DNA of 34,154 nt from Paracoccaceae bacterium (GTDB lineage: Bacteria > Pseudomonadota > Alphaproteobacteria > Rhodobacterales > Rhodobacteraceae): the NCBI GenBank assembly GCA_002709405.1, contig PAQV01000065.1, forward strand, positions 1 to 34,154. Direction: 5' to 3'. Both the position numbers and the translations under genes were made by a program. Positions 15,388 through 22,552 of this stretch are shown in pieces (within the stretch, counting starts at the first letter, position 1; each line of letters opens with the position of its first letter). A model generated the notes under the pieces. That model had not been told where the DNA came from, searched no databases, and saw only the letters and a list, made by a program, of their open reading frames with translations.

Positions 15388-16250
15388 GCCTGATGGACGA
15401 TTACAACTTTGCCTACCTGGACGAGCAGACCAAGCGGATGATCCGCCGGGCGATCCTGAAAGGGCTGGCGGTGCCGGGCTACCAGGTGCCCTTTGCCTCG
15501 CGCGAGATGCCGATGCCCTATGGCTGGGGGACCGGCGGGGTGCAGGTGTCGGCCGCGACGCTGACGCCGGATGACACGCTGAAGGTGATCGACCAGGGGG
15601 CCGACGACACGACCAACGCGGTGTCGATCCGCAAGTTCTTCGAGCGGACGGCGGGCGTGGCGACGACCGAAGAGACCACCGAGGCCTCCATCATCCAGAC
15701 CCGCCACCGTATCCCCGAGGTCGACCTGACCGAAGACCAGGTGCTGGTTTACCAGGTGCCGATCCCCGAACCGCTGCGGTTTCTCGAACCGCGCGAGACC
15801 GAGACCCGGAAAATGCACAGCCTCGAGGAATACGGGCTGATGCATGTGAAACTTTACGAAGACATCTCGCGCCACGGCAACATTTCCACGGCCTTTGCCT
15901 ATCCGGTGATGGTCAACGACCGCTACGTGATGGACCCGTCGCCGATCCCCAAGTTCGACAATCCCAAGATGGAAATGGCGGCGATCCAGCTGTTCGGGGC
16001 GGGGCGTGAGCAGCGCATCTACGCGGTGCCGCCCTGGACGAAAGTGGTTAGCCTGGATTTCGAGGATTACCCGTTCGAGGCAAGCAAGGCAGACCATTCC
16101 TGTGAATTGTGCGGATCGGACTCCAGCTACCTGGACGAGGTGATCCTGGACGACGCGGGCAACCGGATGTTCGTCTGTTCGGATACGGATTACTGCCGGT
16201 CCCGCCGCGAGGCCGGGCATCAAGGTCGTCTGGCCGGGGAGACCGTCTGA
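15384..16250 (+). CDS. phnJ: C-P lyase radical SAM subunit PhnJ
   Basis: The 288-residue protein is the catalytic radical-SAM subunit that cleaves the carbon-phosphorus bond, yielding the hydrocarbon and 5-phosphoribosyl 1,2-cyclic phosphate. The four functional cysteines are present: Cys240 and Cys243 in CELC, Cys265 in FVCSD, and Cys271 in DYCRS. They correspond one-for-one, shifted by a single residue, to the E. coli cluster ligands 241/244/266 and the thiyl-radical Cys272. The start MSLMDDYNFAYLDEQTKR is characteristic. The gene overlaps phnI by four bases and is separated from phnK by 76 bases containing two AT-rich hairpins. Activity therefore looks intact. Confidence 0.97.
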   Translation: MSLMDDYNFAYLDEQTKRMIRRAILKGLAVPGYQVPFASREMPMPYGWGTGGVQVSAATLTPDDTLKVIDQGADDTTNAVSIRKFFERTAGVATTEETTEASIIQTRHRIPEVDLTEDQVLVYQVPIPEPLRFLEPRETETRKMHSLEEYGLMHVKLYEDISRHGNISTAFAYPVMVNDRYVMDPSPIPKFDNPKMEMAAIQLFGAGREQRIYAVPPWTKVVSLDFEDYPFEASKADHSCELCGSDSSYLDEVILDDAGNRMFVCSDTDYCRSRREAGHQGRLAGETV

Positions 16251-16261
16251 TGGCTGGGAAA

Positions 16262-16282
16262 ACATTTTTCGAAGAAAAATGT
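16262..16282. repeat. AT-rich hairpin 1 between phnJ and phnK
   Basis: ACATTTTTC (16262-16270) and GAAAAATGT (16274-16282) form a perfect 9-bp stem with a three-base loop. Its AT-rich arms stand out against the GC-rich genome. It lies in the only sizeable gap between lyase core and accessory genes and could stabilise or attenuate the transcript. Confidence 0.7.
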
Positions 16283-16287
16283 CGATC

Positions 16288-16310
16288 GAGAATTTTCGCC
16301 GAAAATTCTC
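16288..16310. repeat. AT-rich hairpin 2 between phnJ and phnK
   Basis: GAGAATTTTC (16288-16297) and GAAAATTCTC (16301-16310) form a perfect 10-bp stem with a GCC loop. It ends immediately before the phnK ribosome binding site (AGGAG within 16314-16319), so it could influence translation of phnK. Confidence 0.7.
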
Positions 16311-16326
16311 ATGCAGGAGATGACCG

Positions 16327-17097
16327 ATGACGCCCTTGTTGCAAGTCCGCGACGTATCCAAGCTGTATGGCGGCCGCATCGGCTGTGGGGATGTGTCTTT
16401 CGACCTCTACCCCGGCGAGGTCATGGGCATCGTCGGTGAATCCGGATCCGGGAAATCGACCCTGCTCAATTGCCTGGCCGGCCACCTGGTGCCTGACAGC
16501 GGACAGGTGATCTTCGATACCCGCGCCGATGGCCCCGTCGACACCGTGACCATGTCGGAACCCGCCCGCCGCATGCTGGGCCGTACCGATTGGGCCTTTG
16601 TCCATCAGCATGCCCGGGAAGGCCTGCGCATGGGGGTCAGCGCTGGCGGCAATATTGGCGAACGGCTGATGGCCGTCGGTGGCCGCCATTACGGCAATAT
16701 CCGCGCTTCGGCGCAGGACTGGCTCGGCCGCGTCGAAATCGACGCCGACCGGATCGACGACCGGCCCTCGCACTTCTCGGGCGGCATGCAGCAGCGCCTT
16801 CAGATTGCCCGCAACCTGGTCACCGGGCCCCGGCTGGTCTTCATGGATGAACCGACCGGTGGGCTGGACGTGTCGGTCCAGGCCCGGCTTCTTGATCTCT
16901 TGCGCGGGCTGGTCCGGGAAATGGGCCTGTCCGCCCTGATCGTCACCCACGACCTGGCCGTCGTGCGCCTTCTGGCCGACCGGCTGATGGTCATGAAAGA
17001 CGGCCATGTGGTCGAATCCGGCCTGACGGACCAGGTGCTCGACGATCCCCAGCATGCCTATACCCAGCTGCTGGTCTCGTCGGTCCTGCAGGTCTGA
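16327..17097 (+). CDS. phnK: C-P lyase complex ABC-type protein PhnK
   Basis: The 256-residue protein is an ABC-family ATPase that binds the C-P lyase core complex rather than acting in transport. Walker A GESGSGKST (about residue 38), the signature FSGGMQQRLQIAR, Walker B LVFMDEPTGGLD and the switch-region VTHDL are intact. The family resemblance to oligopeptide transporter ATPases (DppD-like) is expected of PhnK. AGGAG upstream supports the ATG at 16327. The next gene begins six bases after its stop and, unusually, is a CorA-type channel rather than phnL. Confidence 0.93.
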   Translation: MTPLLQVRDVSKLYGGRIGCGDVSFDLYPGEVMGIVGESGSGKSTLLNCLAGHLVPDSGQVIFDTRADGPVDTVTMSEPARRMLGRTDWAFVHQHAREGLRMGVSAGGNIGERLMAVGGRHYGNIRASAQDWLGRVEIDADRIDDRPSHFSGGMQQRLQIARNLVTGPRLVFMDEPTGGLDVSVQARLLDLLRGLVREMGLSALIVTHDLAVVRLLADRLMVMKDGHVVESGLTDQVLDDPQHAYTQLLVSSVLQV

Positions 17098-17103
17098 CCC
17101 GGG

Positions 17104-18105
17104 ATGATGCGGCTTTATTCCAACGCCGGGGGCAAACTTGCCCCCCTGCCAGCCGGCTCCGACCCGGCCGGGGCCGCATGGATCGACGTCGCCGACCCCG
17201 ACGACACCGACGCCGCCGCGCTGGACCGGCTGGGCATCTCCATGCCCAGCTTTGCCGACATGCGCGAGATCGAGGTTTCCAGCCGGCTCTTTCGCCTGGA
17301 CGAGACCGACTACATGACCGTGGTCCTGACCGGACAGGTGACGGGCCAGGAGAAGGGCCAGGTGACGGGCCCGGGCGATGGCACGGCGCAAGGCCGGACG
17401 GCCCGCGCCCTGCCTGTCAGCTTCATCCTGTCCCCGACCCGGCTGATCACCGTTCGCCATCACGCTCCGCGCCCGTTCGACACCTATCCCGACCATGCCG
17501 CCACCTCGGCCGCCGGCTGCGCCTCGCCGCACCACATTGCCCTGGGCCTGCTGGACGAGATCATCGGCCGACAGGCCGACCTGATCGAGGGTATCGGCGA
17601 CGCGCTGGATCACCTGCTGGCCGATGCGCTAGACAAGGACGCCAGCCGCGAACCGGACCGCCTGCGCACCCTGCTGCAAAGCCTCGGCCAGCAAGGAGAA
17701 CTGCTGGGCCGGGTCCGCCTGGCCCTGCTGTCGATCGAGCGCGCGCTCAGTTTTCACCGGCAGACCCACGGCCCCGCCGAAGCACGGATCGTCGACATCA
17801 TCGACGGCATCCAGCACGACATCCGGGCCCTGATGGAACACAGCGCCTCGGTCAGCGAACGCATCGGTTTTGCCACCGACCTGACCCTTGGCCTGATCTC
17901 GGTCGACCAGAACACGACGATGCGCATCTTTTCGATCGTGGCCACCTTCTTCCTGCCGCCGACCCTGATCGCCTCGATCTACGGCATGAACTTTGCCCGG
18001 ATGCCCGAGCTCAACTCTCCCTGGGGCTACCCGATCGCCCTCGCGGTCATGGCGGGCTCCGCCGTCCTGGCCTATGCAATCTTCAAATGGCGCCGCTGGC
18101 TGTAG
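17104..18105 (+). CDS. CorA-family divalent metal cation channel within the phn operon
   Basis: The 333-residue protein belongs to the CorA/ZntB family of pentameric inner-membrane channels for Mg2+, Co2+ or Zn2+. The N-terminal cytoplasmic domain (about residues 1-270) includes long helices, for example AEARIVDIIDGIQHDIRALM and NTTMRIFSIVA. The C-terminus has two membrane helices: the first ends in the hallmark YGMNF (the GMN selectivity motif, about residue 297) and the second spans about 310-328, followed by KWRRW. A low-complexity insertion near residues 77-98 contains a doubled CAGGTGACGGGCC at the DNA level. The gene sits six bases after phnK and 19 before phnL, so it is almost certainly co-transcribed with the lyase genes. 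The transported ion and reason for the linkage are unknown. Confidence 0.9.
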   Translation: MMRLYSNAGGKLAPLPAGSDPAGAAWIDVADPDDTDAAALDRLGISMPSFADMREIEVSSRLFRLDETDYMTVVLTGQVTGQEKGQVTGPGDGTAQGRTARALPVSFILSPTRLITVRHHAPRPFDTYPDHAATSAAGCASPHHIALGLLDEIIGRQADLIEGIGDALDHLLADALDKDASREPDRLRTLLQSLGQQGELLGRVRLALLSIERALSFHRQTHGPAEARIVDIIDGIQHDIRALMEHSASVSERIGFATDLTLGLISVDQNTTMRIFSIVATFFLPPTLIASIYGMNFARMPELNSPWGYPIALAVMAGSAVLAYAIFKWRRWL

Positions 18106-18124
18106 CGCAAGAAAGGTCTTCGCG

Positions 18125-18808
18125 ATGATCGAACTGGAAAACGTCGCCAAAAGCTTCATCCTGCACAACCAGGGCGGCACCGTGCTGTCCGTCATGGAGG
18201 GCGCCACCCTGCGCGTTGCCCCGGGCGAATGCATCGCACTGACCGGCGCGTCGGGCGCGGGCAAGTCGACCCTGATGCGCCTGATCTATGGCAATTACCT
18301 GGCCGCCTCGGGCCGGATCCTGGTCGGGGGCGTCGATGTGGCCACGGCCGAGCCGCGCGAGATTCTGAAACTGCGCCGCAACACTCTGGGCTATGTCAGC
18401 CAGTTCCTGCGCGTGGTGCCCCGCGTGTCGACCCTGGACGTGGTGGCCGAACCGCTGCTGGCCGTGGGCACGGATGCATCGGTGGCCCGGGCCCGGGCCG
18501 GAGAGCTGCTGTCCCGGCTCAACATCCCCGAGGCGCTGTGGACGCTGAGCCCGACCACCTTTTCGGGCGGTGAACAGCAGCGCGTGAACATCGCCCGTGG
18601 CTTTGCCCACGATTACCCGGCCCTGCTGCTGGACGAACCGACCGCCAGCCTGGACGCGGGCAACCGCCAGGTGGTGCTGGACCTGATCACCGAGGCCAAG
18701 GCCCGGGGCGCGGCCATCGTGGGCATTTTCCATGACATCGCCGCGCGCGAGGTCGTCTGCGACCGCGAAATCGACGTGTCGGTCTTTACCCCGGCCAGAG
18801 CTGCATGA
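18125..18808 (+). CDS. phnL: C-P lyase complex ABC-type protein PhnL
   Basis: The 227-residue protein is PhnL, the second non-transport ABC ATPase of C-P lyase operons, related to LolD-type ATPases. Walker A GASGAGKST (about residue 43), a Q-loop (GYVSQFLRVVPRVS), the signature FSGGEQQRVNIAR and Walker B ALLLDEPTASLD are all present. I chose the ATG at 18125 because the protein then starts at the conserved MIELENVAKSF and has the family length; the longer frame would run into corA. Its stop overlaps phnN by four bases (ATGA). PhnL is required for phosphonate use in E. coli, though its exact role is less clear than that of PhnK. Confidence 0.94.
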   Translation: MIELENVAKSFILHNQGGTVLSVMEGATLRVAPGECIALTGASGAGKSTLMRLIYGNYLAASGRILVGGVDVATAEPREILKLRRNTLGYVSQFLRVVPRVSTLDVVAEPLLAVGTDASVARARAGELLSRLNIPEALWTLSPTTFSGGEQQRVNIARGFAHDYPALLLDEPTASLDAGNRQVVLDLITEAKARGAAIVGIFHDIAAREVVCDREIDVSVFTPARAA

Positions 18809-19371
18809 TGGGCGGCAAGACCGGCAAGACGGGCCGCCTTGTCGCGGTGGTCGGGCCGTCGGGCGTTGGCAAGGACAGCGTGATGGAGGCCTTCGCCGCT
18901 TCGGACGCCAATGTCCTGCTGGCCCGGCGGGTGATCACGCGACCGACCGAGGCCGGGGGAGAAGACTTTGACGGGGTCGACACGGACACCTTCAAGGCGC
19001 GCGAGGCGTCCGGAGAGTTCCTGTTGTCCTGGCCCGCGCACGGGCTGTTCTACGGTGTACCGCGCGGGATCCTCGACGACCTGGCGCAGGGCCGAACGGT
19101 CCTGGTCAACCTGTCCCGTGCCGTTCTGCTGGACGCGCAGGACGCCGTCCCCGGACTGCAGGTGATTTCCCTGACCGCCCCGCCCGAGGTGCTGGCCGCC
19201 CGGCTGGCCGGGCGTGGGCGCGAGGCCGAGGACGAACAGAAACGCCGCCTGTCGCGCGGGTCGCTGCCCTTGCCCGAGGGCTTGCGCAGCGTGCACCAGA
19301 TCGACAATTCCGGACCGCTGGAGGACACCGTCGCGGCGATCCGGGCGGTGCTTCAGCCGGAAAGCGTGTAA
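18805..19371 (+). CDS. phnN: Ribose 1,5-bisphosphate phosphokinase PhnN
   Basis: The 188-residue protein is PhnN, which phosphorylates ribose 1,5-bisphosphate with ATP to form PRPP, the last step that returns C-P lyase products to metabolism. The guanylate-kinase-like fold is recognised from the P-loop GPSGVGKDSVM (about residues 17-27), the segment RRVITRPTEAGGEDFDGV, and SWPAHGLFYGVP near residue 80. Length and motifs agree with the family. It overlaps phnL by four bases. The 3' end overlaps that of the convergent DUF1045 gene by 19 bases, which could give antisense transcripts. Its presence implies that ribose 1,5-bisphosphate is made in this cell even though phnP is not in the window. Confidence 0.93.
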   Translation: MMGGKTGKTGRLVAVVGPSGVGKDSVMEAFAASDANVLLARRVITRPTEAGGEDFDGVDTDTFKAREASGEFLLSWPAHGLFYGVPRGILDDLAQGRTVLVNLSRAVLLDAQDAVPGLQVISLTAPPEVLAARLAGRGREAEDEQKRRLSRGSLPLPEGLRSVHQIDNSGPLEDTVAAIRAVLQPESV

Positions 19372-20033
19372 CGATGGATCAGGCGGAACCGGCCATCCGG
19401 GCCTTCGCCCACAAGCGCCATGTCGGGGATCACGAAGGGGCGGGGCAGCAGCGGGTCAAGATGCGTCTTCAGCCAGTCCAGCACCTGTGCGCCCTCGTCG
19501 CCCAGGCGGCGGGACAGGGTGATGTGGAACCGGAACTGGTCCATCACGTAGGGGTAGCCCCAGCGCAGCAGGTGCGCTTCTTGCGCGGGCGACAGGCCGG
19601 CGCCCCGGCGGCGGGCCAGCTCTTCGGGCGGGGCGGGGGCGCGGAAGGTGTCAAGGCCTTCCACGCAGGCCGCGGCCAGCTCGGCCAGCGGGGTGGGGTC
19701 GCCTTCGGGACGCATGGCGACAAAGCCGCCCAGGCGGTCGACGGTCAGCCCGTCCAGAACCACGGGTTTCAGACCGGCGCACAGGGTTTCGGCGGCGGCT
19801 TCCAGTTCGGCCCGGGTGCGGCCCTCGGCCAGGCGGAAGGGCGGCTTGATCGTGCCGTGAAGCCCGTATTTGCGCGGGCGGGCGGTGATCTCGGCCACGT
19901 CGATGCCGGGCGCGTCGGGGGGCGTGACCTCGGTGCCGGTCTTCATGTCCCAGCCCAGCCAGGCGGTGCCCAGGCGGGTCCAGTCGGCATCGTCGGGCGG
20001 GGCGAAGTAAAGCGCGTAGCGCGAAAATTCCAT
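19353..20033 (-). CDS. DUF1045 phosphonate-metabolism protein, 2H phosphoesterase-like
   Basis: The 226-residue protein belongs to DUF1045, a family tied to C-P lyase operons and annotated as a putative phosphonate metabolism protein. Two HxT-type motifs of the 2H phosphoesterase superfamily are visible: HGTIKPPF (about residue 59) and FRFHITLSRRL (about 168-178). 2H enzymes open cyclic phosphodiesters, so this protein could act on the 5-phosphoribosyl 1,2-cyclic phosphate made by PhnJ, replacing PhnP, but this is inference. It is read opposite to the operon: its 3' end overlaps phnN by 19 bases and its start lies 38 bases from phnM on the other strand. Orientation against the operon means it needs its own promoter, perhaps within or near phnM. 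Confidence 0.85.
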   Translation of the reverse strand: MEFSRYALYFAPPDDADWTRLGTAWLGWDMKTGTEVTPPDAPGIDVAEITARPRKYGLHGTIKPPFRLAEGRTRAELEAAAETLCAGLKPVVLDGLTVDRLGGFVAMRPEGDPTPLAELAAACVEGLDTFRAPAPPEELARRRGAGLSPAQEAHLLRWGYPYVMDQFRFHITLSRRLGDEGAQVLDWLKTHLDPLLPRPFVIPDMALVGEGPDGRFRLIHRYTLSG

Positions 20034-20071
20034 GAACGGTCACTCCGGAGGCTGCACGAGGCAGGTAAGAC

Positions 20072-21232
20072 ATGAAAGACGAAATGCAGATGACAGATGA
20101 CGTGGTTCTTGCCAATGCGACGCTGGTTTTGGCCGATGAATGCGTGACCGGCAGCCTGCTGATCCGCGACGGACAGATCGCGGAGATCGACCAGGGCGCA
20201 TCGGTGCCGCGCGGGGCGGTGGATTGCGGGGGCGATCACCTGGCGCCGGGGCTGATCGAGGTGCATACCGACAACCTGGAACGCCACATGAAGCCGCGCC
20301 CCAAGGTGGCCTGGCCGCTGGAACCGGCGATCCTGGCCCATGATGCAGAGCTGGCCTCGACCGGGATCACCACGGTGTTCGACGCGCTGCGGGTGGGGTC
20401 GATTCCGACGGGATCGCGCGCGCCTTACGGCAAGTATGCCCGCGACCTGTCGCGCCATATCCTGGACATGCGGGCGCGGGGCGTGTTCCGGATCAGCCAT
20501 TTCCTGCACCTGCGGGCCGAGATCTGTTCAGAGACCCTGATCGAGGAGCTGGCCGAGTTCACGGCGGACGACCGCGTGGGCATCGTCAGCCTGATGGATC
20601 ACATGCCGGGGCAGCGGCAGTTCCGGGATATCTCGAAATACCAAGATTACATGGTCGGCAAGTACGGGCTGAGCCAGGAGGAATTCGACCTGCACGTGGG
20701 CGAATTGTATGACCTGCACGACCGCCTGGGCGGGCCGAACGAAGCGGCGGCGGTGGCCGAGGGCAAGCGTCTGGGCGCGGTGCTGGCCAGCCACGACGAC
20801 ACGACCGCCGGGCAGGTGGATGTCTCCGCCGGTCATGGGGTGCGGCTGGCCGAGTTCCCGACCACGGTCGAGGCGGCGCAGGCCAGCCGGGAGGCCGGGA
20901 TCGCGGTGATCATGGGGGCGCCGAATGTCGTGCGGGGCGGGTCTCATTCCGGCAACGTGGCCGCGAAGGACCTGGCCGAGGCCGGTTTGCTGGACATCCT
21001 GTCGTCGGATTACGTGCCGTTTTCGCTGTTGACCGGGGCGGTGCAGCTGGGCCGGCTTTGGGGCGACATGGCCCGGGGGATGGCGGCGGTGACCGGGGCT
21101 CCGGCGCGGGCGACCGGGCTGACGGACCGGGGCGAGCTGGCCGTGGGACGGCGGGCCGACCTGGTGCGGTTCCGGGTGGACATGGATCATCCGGTGCCGG
21201 TGGCGACATGGTCCCGGGGGCAGCGCGTCTGA
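20072..21232 (+). CDS. phnM: Phosphonate triphosphate diphosphohydrolase PhnM
   Basis: The 386-residue amidohydrolase-superfamily enzyme removes pyrophosphate from ribose-1-phosphonate-5-triphosphate, producing the substrate of PhnJ. Metal-binding segments are visible: IEVHTDNLERHMKPRP (about residues 66-80), VSLMDHMPGQRQF (about 170-182), LASHDDTT near 242, and SSDYVPFSLL near 310, where the aspartate is typical of the fold. The ATG at 20072 is one of three nearby in-frame ATGs (20084 and 20090 are others), and none has a strong ribosome binding site. The gene is the last of the C-P lyase cluster and stands apart from phnN because of the inserted, reversed DUF1045 gene. Confidence 0.94.
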   Translation: MKDEMQMTDDVVLANATLVLADECVTGSLLIRDGQIAEIDQGASVPRGAVDCGGDHLAPGLIEVHTDNLERHMKPRPKVAWPLEPAILAHDAELASTGITTVFDALRVGSIPTGSRAPYGKYARDLSRHILDMRARGVFRISHFLHLRAEICSETLIEELAEFTADDRVGIVSLMDHMPGQRQFRDISKYQDYMVGKYGLSQEEFDLHVGELYDLHDRLGGPNEAAAVAEGKRLGAVLASHDDTTAGQVDVSAGHGVRLAEFPTTVEAAQASREAGIAVIMGAPNVVRGGSHSGNVAAKDLAEAGLLDILSSDYVPFSLLTGAVQLGRLWGDMARGMAAVTGAPARATGLTDRGELAVGRRADLVRFRVDMDHPVPVATWSRGQRV

Positions 21233-21237
21233 GAGGG

Positions 21238-21294
21238 ACGGCCGCCCTCGGACACGCTCCCGCCCGCCCACCCCGCGTGCCCTCGGGCGGCCGT
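21238..21294. terminator. Inverted repeat between convergent phnM and methyltransferase genes
   Basis: ACGGCCGCCC (21238-21247) is perfectly complementary to GGGCGGCCGT (21285-21294), with an inner CACGC/GCGTG pair (21253-21257 and 21275-21279). No T-run follows. Lying between two gene ends facing each other, it may end transcription in both directions. Confidence 0.45.
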
Positions 21295-21320
21295 GTGGGG
21301 CGGGTGACGTGGCGCGCCGG

Positions 21321-21797
21321 TCAGGCGCGGTAGAACAGGTAGCGGTCGGGGGCGATGGTCCTTGGCCCCTCGAATGGGGTGAAGCCCACCAGCGGCTGGC
21401 CCGAGACGATCAGGCCGCCGGGCACCATCACACGGGCCAGGTCGGCCGAGAGCGCGGCGGCTTCGGCCACGTCGTCTTCCTTGATGCCCCGGCCCAGGTC
21501 GTAATGGGCCAGCGCCACGCCCGTGCTGCGCGTGGCCAGCTCGGCCAGCATCGGGGCGGCCTCGCCTTGCAGGAAATCGGCGGCGGGCGGTTCGCAGGAC
21601 GGATGGCATTGCAGCACCCGGTCGATGACCCAGATCCGCCGCCCGGTCAGGATTTCGCGCAGGTGATCATAGGTCCGTCCGTTGCCCAGCCCGAGGTCGA
21701 GCACGTCTCCGTCCAGGTCCGCGACCTGTTCGGCGGCCCAGTTCAGCCCGTCGCGTTGGGCGGTCAGGCGGCGCAGCATGGAATCGAGGCGGCTCAT
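21321..21797 (-). CDS. Small SAM-dependent methyltransferase-like protein
   Basis: The 158-residue protein has a glycine-rich motif VLDLGLGNGRTYDHL (about residues 32-46), characteristic of motif I of class I SAM-dependent methyltransferases, followed by an acidic-strand region (RRIWVIDRVLQCHPS) at the expected distance. The C-terminal part (VMVPGGLIVSGQPL, near residue 130) matches the post-catalytic strand of the fold. It is short for a complete enzyme and may lack a substrate domain. It is the last gene of a seven-gene glycan cluster, and its start overlaps the preceding deacetylase stop by four bases. A methylated sugar product is plausible but unproven. Confidence 0.75.
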   Translation of the reverse strand: MSRLDSMLRRLTAQRDGLNWAAEQVADLDGDVLDLGLGNGRTYDHLREILTGRRIWVIDRVLQCHPSCEPPAADFLQGEAAPMLAELATRSTGVALAHYDLGRGIKEDDVAEAAALSADLARVMVPGGLIVSGQPLVGFTPFEGPRTIAPDRYLFYRA

Positions 21798-22552
21798 GGG
21801 GTGGGCTCCGGATCGGTCAGGGGGCGGGCGGTCCAGTAGGTGACGGGCGCGCCGGCCAGGCGGGTGAGAAGGGTATCAACGAAATCCCAGATGGGCGTGT
21901 CGTGGACAAGGTGATGAGTCAGAAGGCCATAGGGTTCAAGCGGATCGGTGCGGGTTTCGCGCCGGTCGGCCAGGTCTCGGGCCATCTGGGCGATCAGCCG
22001 GTCCGGGTCGACCAGGCTGCGGCTGCCGCGCCAGTCGATCGGGTCCAGGTGGGTGTTGACCCGGGCCAGCCCGGGGGCGGCCTCGGGCGTCTTGCGCGGG
22101 GTGAAGGTGGACACGGCGGTGAACCCGGCCCCGGGCAACAGCGGTAGCAGCGCCGGGTCGATGCGGTTCCAGGGCGGCACGAACATCGGCGCGAGCCTTG
22201 GCAGATCGGCCAGCCGGTCCAGCCCGGCCCGCGCCTGGGCGTGCATGGTGGCCACGGGGCGATGGGCCCCGAACTCGGCCTTTTTCTCGGAGGCGGGGGC
22301 GTGGCTGTCGTGAGACCAGCCGTGGACGACGGAAATCACGCGCGGCGCCTGCCGCAGGCGGGCGACCAGCGAGGCATCGGCATGGGCGGGAATGACGGCC
22401 AGGTGCAGGGGCCAGCCGGTCTTGTCGGTCAGGGCGATCAGTCGGTCCAGCGCAGGCGTGTCGCTGACCGCGTCATCGTCGCGCCACCAGACAGGCAGGG
22501 GGGCCGGCAGCCGGGCCAGCTCGGCATCGAGGGGCGACCAGTCGAGCCTCAT
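21794..22552 (-). CDS. Polysaccharide deacetylase-like protein
   Basis: The 252-residue protein resembles the carbohydrate esterase 4/NodB-type fold. It shows a strand with three aspartates (WWRDDDAV, about residues 22-29), a metal-site-like HGWSHDSH (about 76-83), and PPWNRID (about 126-132), equivalent to the family's catalytic DD, HxxxH and RxPP-type motifs, but in divergent form. I start it at 22552, where the ATG overlaps the preceding glycosyltransferase stop by four bases; upstream extension would run over that gene. There is no signal peptide, so it would act in the cytoplasm on a nucleotide or lipid-linked sugar rather than on exported polymer. The substrate is unknown. Confidence 0.8.
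   Translation of the reverse strand: MRLDWSPLDAELARLPAPLPVWWRDDDAVSDTPALDRLIALTDKTGWPLHLAVIPAHADASLVARLRQAPRVISVVHGWSHDSHAPASEKKAEFGAHRPVATMHAQARAGLDRLADLPRLAPMFVPPWNRIDPALLPLLPGAGFTAVSTFTPRKTPEAAPGLARVNTHLDPIDWRGSRSLVDPDRLIAQMARDLADRRETRTDPLEPYGLLTHHLVHDTPIWDFVDTLLTRLAGAPVTYWTARPLTDPEPTP

Noticed and set aside
20089-20096. CTGTCAT on the minus strand upstream of the DUF1045 gene, possible Pho box
   Set aside because: The heptamer is perfect, but the partner at the required four-base spacing (ATTTCGT) is poor. The match lies within the first codons of phnM, so it may be chance.
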